A DNA stretch of 64,000 nt from Liquidambar formosana (taxonomy: Eukaryota; Streptophyta; Magnoliopsida; Saxifragales; Altingiaceae): contig CM077831.1 in assembly GCA_039720395.1 (NCBI GenBank), positions 20,133,542-20,197,541 of the forward strand, given 5' to 3'. Below are positions 62,035 through 64,000 of the stretch, one piece after another. The notes under the pieces are model-generated. The model was not told the DNA's origin and searched no databases. It saw nothing but the letters and a program-made list of their open reading frames with translations. A program made the translations under genes and the position numbers. The first letter of the stretch is position 1; each line of letters starts with the position of its first letter.

Positions 62035-62320
62035 GGATTGGAGGCAGTGGGGGTTGTGGGTTTTGGGGTGACGTAGTAGGTGAGGTAATTGTGTCGTAGA
62101 GCTTTGCATAAATTATTACAGGGTTGACCAAAAAAAAGGAAGGAGGACGTGCGTTTGGGGCTGACGCCGTCGCTGAGCTAATGGAGTACGTATCATCATA
62201 GGGTTGTGGGAGTTTTTGTGCCTTCTTTCTCCTGACCACGTCATAAGTCGCGAAAATTTATTTTGATGGCTGGCTGCTTGACTGCTCGTCAGTTCTCATT
62301 ATATATATCTATATATATAG

Positions 62321-63885
62321 TCCCGTTCCTATCAGCTTCAGCTGACCCAACGATATATCAGCGTAAGCAATAAGAGCCGTCCATTTAAGTTTACAAGCAA
62401 ACAACGGCTGAGATGAAGAGAGCATACAAAGGGGATAGATCTGCTCCCTCCCATCACATCACGTCCTCTCTCTCTTCTCCTCGAATGCAGAGACCAGCTT
62501 TTGAAGCACTCTTCATTTCTCTCTCTTCATCCATCCTTTGAAGCTCTCTTCATCTCTCTCCATGGCTGTCACCCCTTCATCGCATCAAATGAAGAGATCC
62601 CGCGCGTAAGCTCCTGAAGCTGCTCACTGCCACTGGGGTTGAAGCTGCTCACCGCTGCCGTGAAGGTGCTCACCGCTGCCGTTGAAGTTGACTTGAATAG
62701 ACGGCCACTCACACCAGTGAGGCTAGATTTGACACCACCGGCAAGATGCGCCGATCGAAGGTCACCACTTGTCTATCTCAGATCTGAAATCGCGAACAGC
62801 CACTCACACCAGATCTAAAATCGTGAAGCTCATCTCATCCCAAGCCAGATCTAAAATCGCGATCAGCCACCCTCATCGCTGAACACCATGGTTATGGGAG
62901 ATGACATAGTTAAGGTGATTGCTTAGTACGATAACGAGTGGGGTTACTCTCAAAGGGTCGTGGATTTGGCTGACATTGTTGGCAATAACTGGAAGTGATT
63001 CGAAGTAGTTGTCAGCCACAACCTGGTTTTCAGAATTTTGATTTCTTTATTTGTTGTTTTATTTTGGAACTTGTAATTTTTCCAGAATTATAATGAGAAT
63101 GTGTACCCATCTTCTCTTTCTTGCAATCATGCAAATAATAATCTGAGTACTCACATTGAAGGTCTTAGGCTATGTACCCTCCATTCCATTTCATTTTCCT
63201 TTTATATCTTATTTATAGTCCTGTTAGAGAATCACTTCAGGTTTTGTCAAATGAATGGGTAAGCGCTTGAGCCAATGCATTTATACACCCCCAATAACAA
63301 TTCCCCAAATATTTAATTAAAAAAAAAAAAAAAGGCAGTCAAGGAACCTAATTGGTGACTTTGGTAAAGGTGTAAAGCCATCATCTCACAAGAACCACGA
63401 CCCACACAAATGCCAAAATTTGATCCAATCAAATGATCCCAGCACTTAAAGAAGAGAGAAATTGCAGCAATTAAATAGTATGAAACGATAGGGTAGTGGA
63501 TTGACGAGCGGTGAACTTCAACCGGCGCATCTTCCCGGTGGTGTCAACGGCAGCGATGAGCAGCTTCAACTGCAGCGGCAGTGAGCAGCTTCAGGAGCTT
63601 ACGCGCAGGATCTCTTCATTTGATGCGATGAAGGGCTGACAGCCATGGAGAGAGATGAAGAGAGCTTCAAAGGATGGATGAAGAGACAGATGAAGGGTGC
63701 TTGAAAAGCTGGTCTTTGCATTCGAGGAGAAGAGAGAGAGGACGTGATGTGATGGGAGAGAGCAGATCTGTCCCCTTTGTAAGCTCTTTTCATCCCAGCC
63801 GTTGTTTGCTTGTAAACTTGAATGGACGGCCCTTATTGCTCACGCTGATATAGCGTTGGGTCAGCTGAAGCTGATAGGAACGGGA
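62321..63885. mobile_element. Mutator-like element with long terminal inverted repeats
   Basis: The sequence from 62321 (TCCCGTTCCTATCAGC) returns as its reverse complement ending at 63885. The arms stay alignable over roughly 390-450 bp (62321 to about 62775 and about 63498 to 63885, with an indel), leaving about 720 bp of unique middle. Both arms carry an inward reading frame starting MKRAYKGDRSA; the right-arm one is 64 codons (63793-63599) and the left-arm copy stops after about 42. No transposase is seen, so it is non-autonomous. A clear target duplication is not visible. Long TIRs point to the MULE group. It sits 287 bp upstream of the TATA box of the CAD-like gene. Confidence 0.75.
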
Positions 63886-64000
63886 GATAAATTACATTTT
63901 AGGATTCAAAGTTTGAGTCAAGTCTCACTTTAAGATTTAAAGTTTAAATTGCGTCAATTTAATACTCAAATTATTAGTTGAGTTCCAATTTGAGGTTTGC

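Noticed and set aside
1..64000. A new defence system, CRISPR array or gene cluster
   Set aside because: The genes are ordinary eukaryotic housekeeping and metabolic genes with introns; no regularly spaced repeats or co-directed functional cluster is present.

Overview
The window is nuclear DNA of a flowering plant, most likely a eudicot. The evidence is intron-rich genes (up to 13 exons, introns up to 3.2 kb), AT-rich spacers, plant-type products (mitochondrial arginase, two-domain SagB-type nitroreductase, class II cinnamyl-alcohol-dehydrogenase-like enzyme) and a mix of plant transposons (Stowaway, hAT and Mutator MITEs, TRIMs, solo LTRs, tRNA-derived SINEs). I cannot name the species. The few long reading frames reflect intron-split genes; I joined exons by reading splice sites and checking phase, and every joined CDS stays in frame.

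Layout. 1673-5824 (minus): RAD51C recombinase paralogue, 9 exons, 345 codons. 8206-21581 (minus): GCP1/Qri7-type organellar tRNA threonylcarbamoyladenosine transferase, 13 exons, 468 codons, whose introns hold a hAT element, a TRIM solo LTR and a Stowaway MITE. 24686-about 36000 (minus): arginase, a noncoding first exon with a small upstream ORF plus 6 coding exons, 337 codons; one intron holds a TRIM that itself carries a hAT MITE. 36000-44167: gene-poor, repeat-rich spacer. 44168-48746 (plus): two-domain nitroreductase-fold protein, 3 exons, 653 codons. 49870-55414 (minus): a decayed, 5'-truncated copy of the next gene, broken by stop codons, a lost splice acceptor and four mobile-element insertions. 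59208-61941 (minus): intact CAD-like zinc alcohol dehydrogenase, 5 exons, 361 codons, with a TATA box and a CT-repeat leader. 62321-63885: a long-inverted-repeat Mutator-like element about 290 bp upstream of that TATA box.

The genes do not form a pathway: DNA repair, organellar tRNA modification, arginine breakdown, a flavin-type oxidoreductase and alcohol/aldehyde metabolism are simply neighbours. The only evolutionary relationship between them is the tandem CAD-like duplication, in which one copy lives and the other has collected transposons. I found no evidence of a previously undescribed multi-gene system. The points most worth following are the decay of the duplicate, the nested TRIM/hAT insertion next to an arginase splice acceptor, the microsatellites that overlap functional gene parts (RAD51C start region, an arginase splice donor, the CAD-like leader), and the poorly studied plant SagB-type protein.
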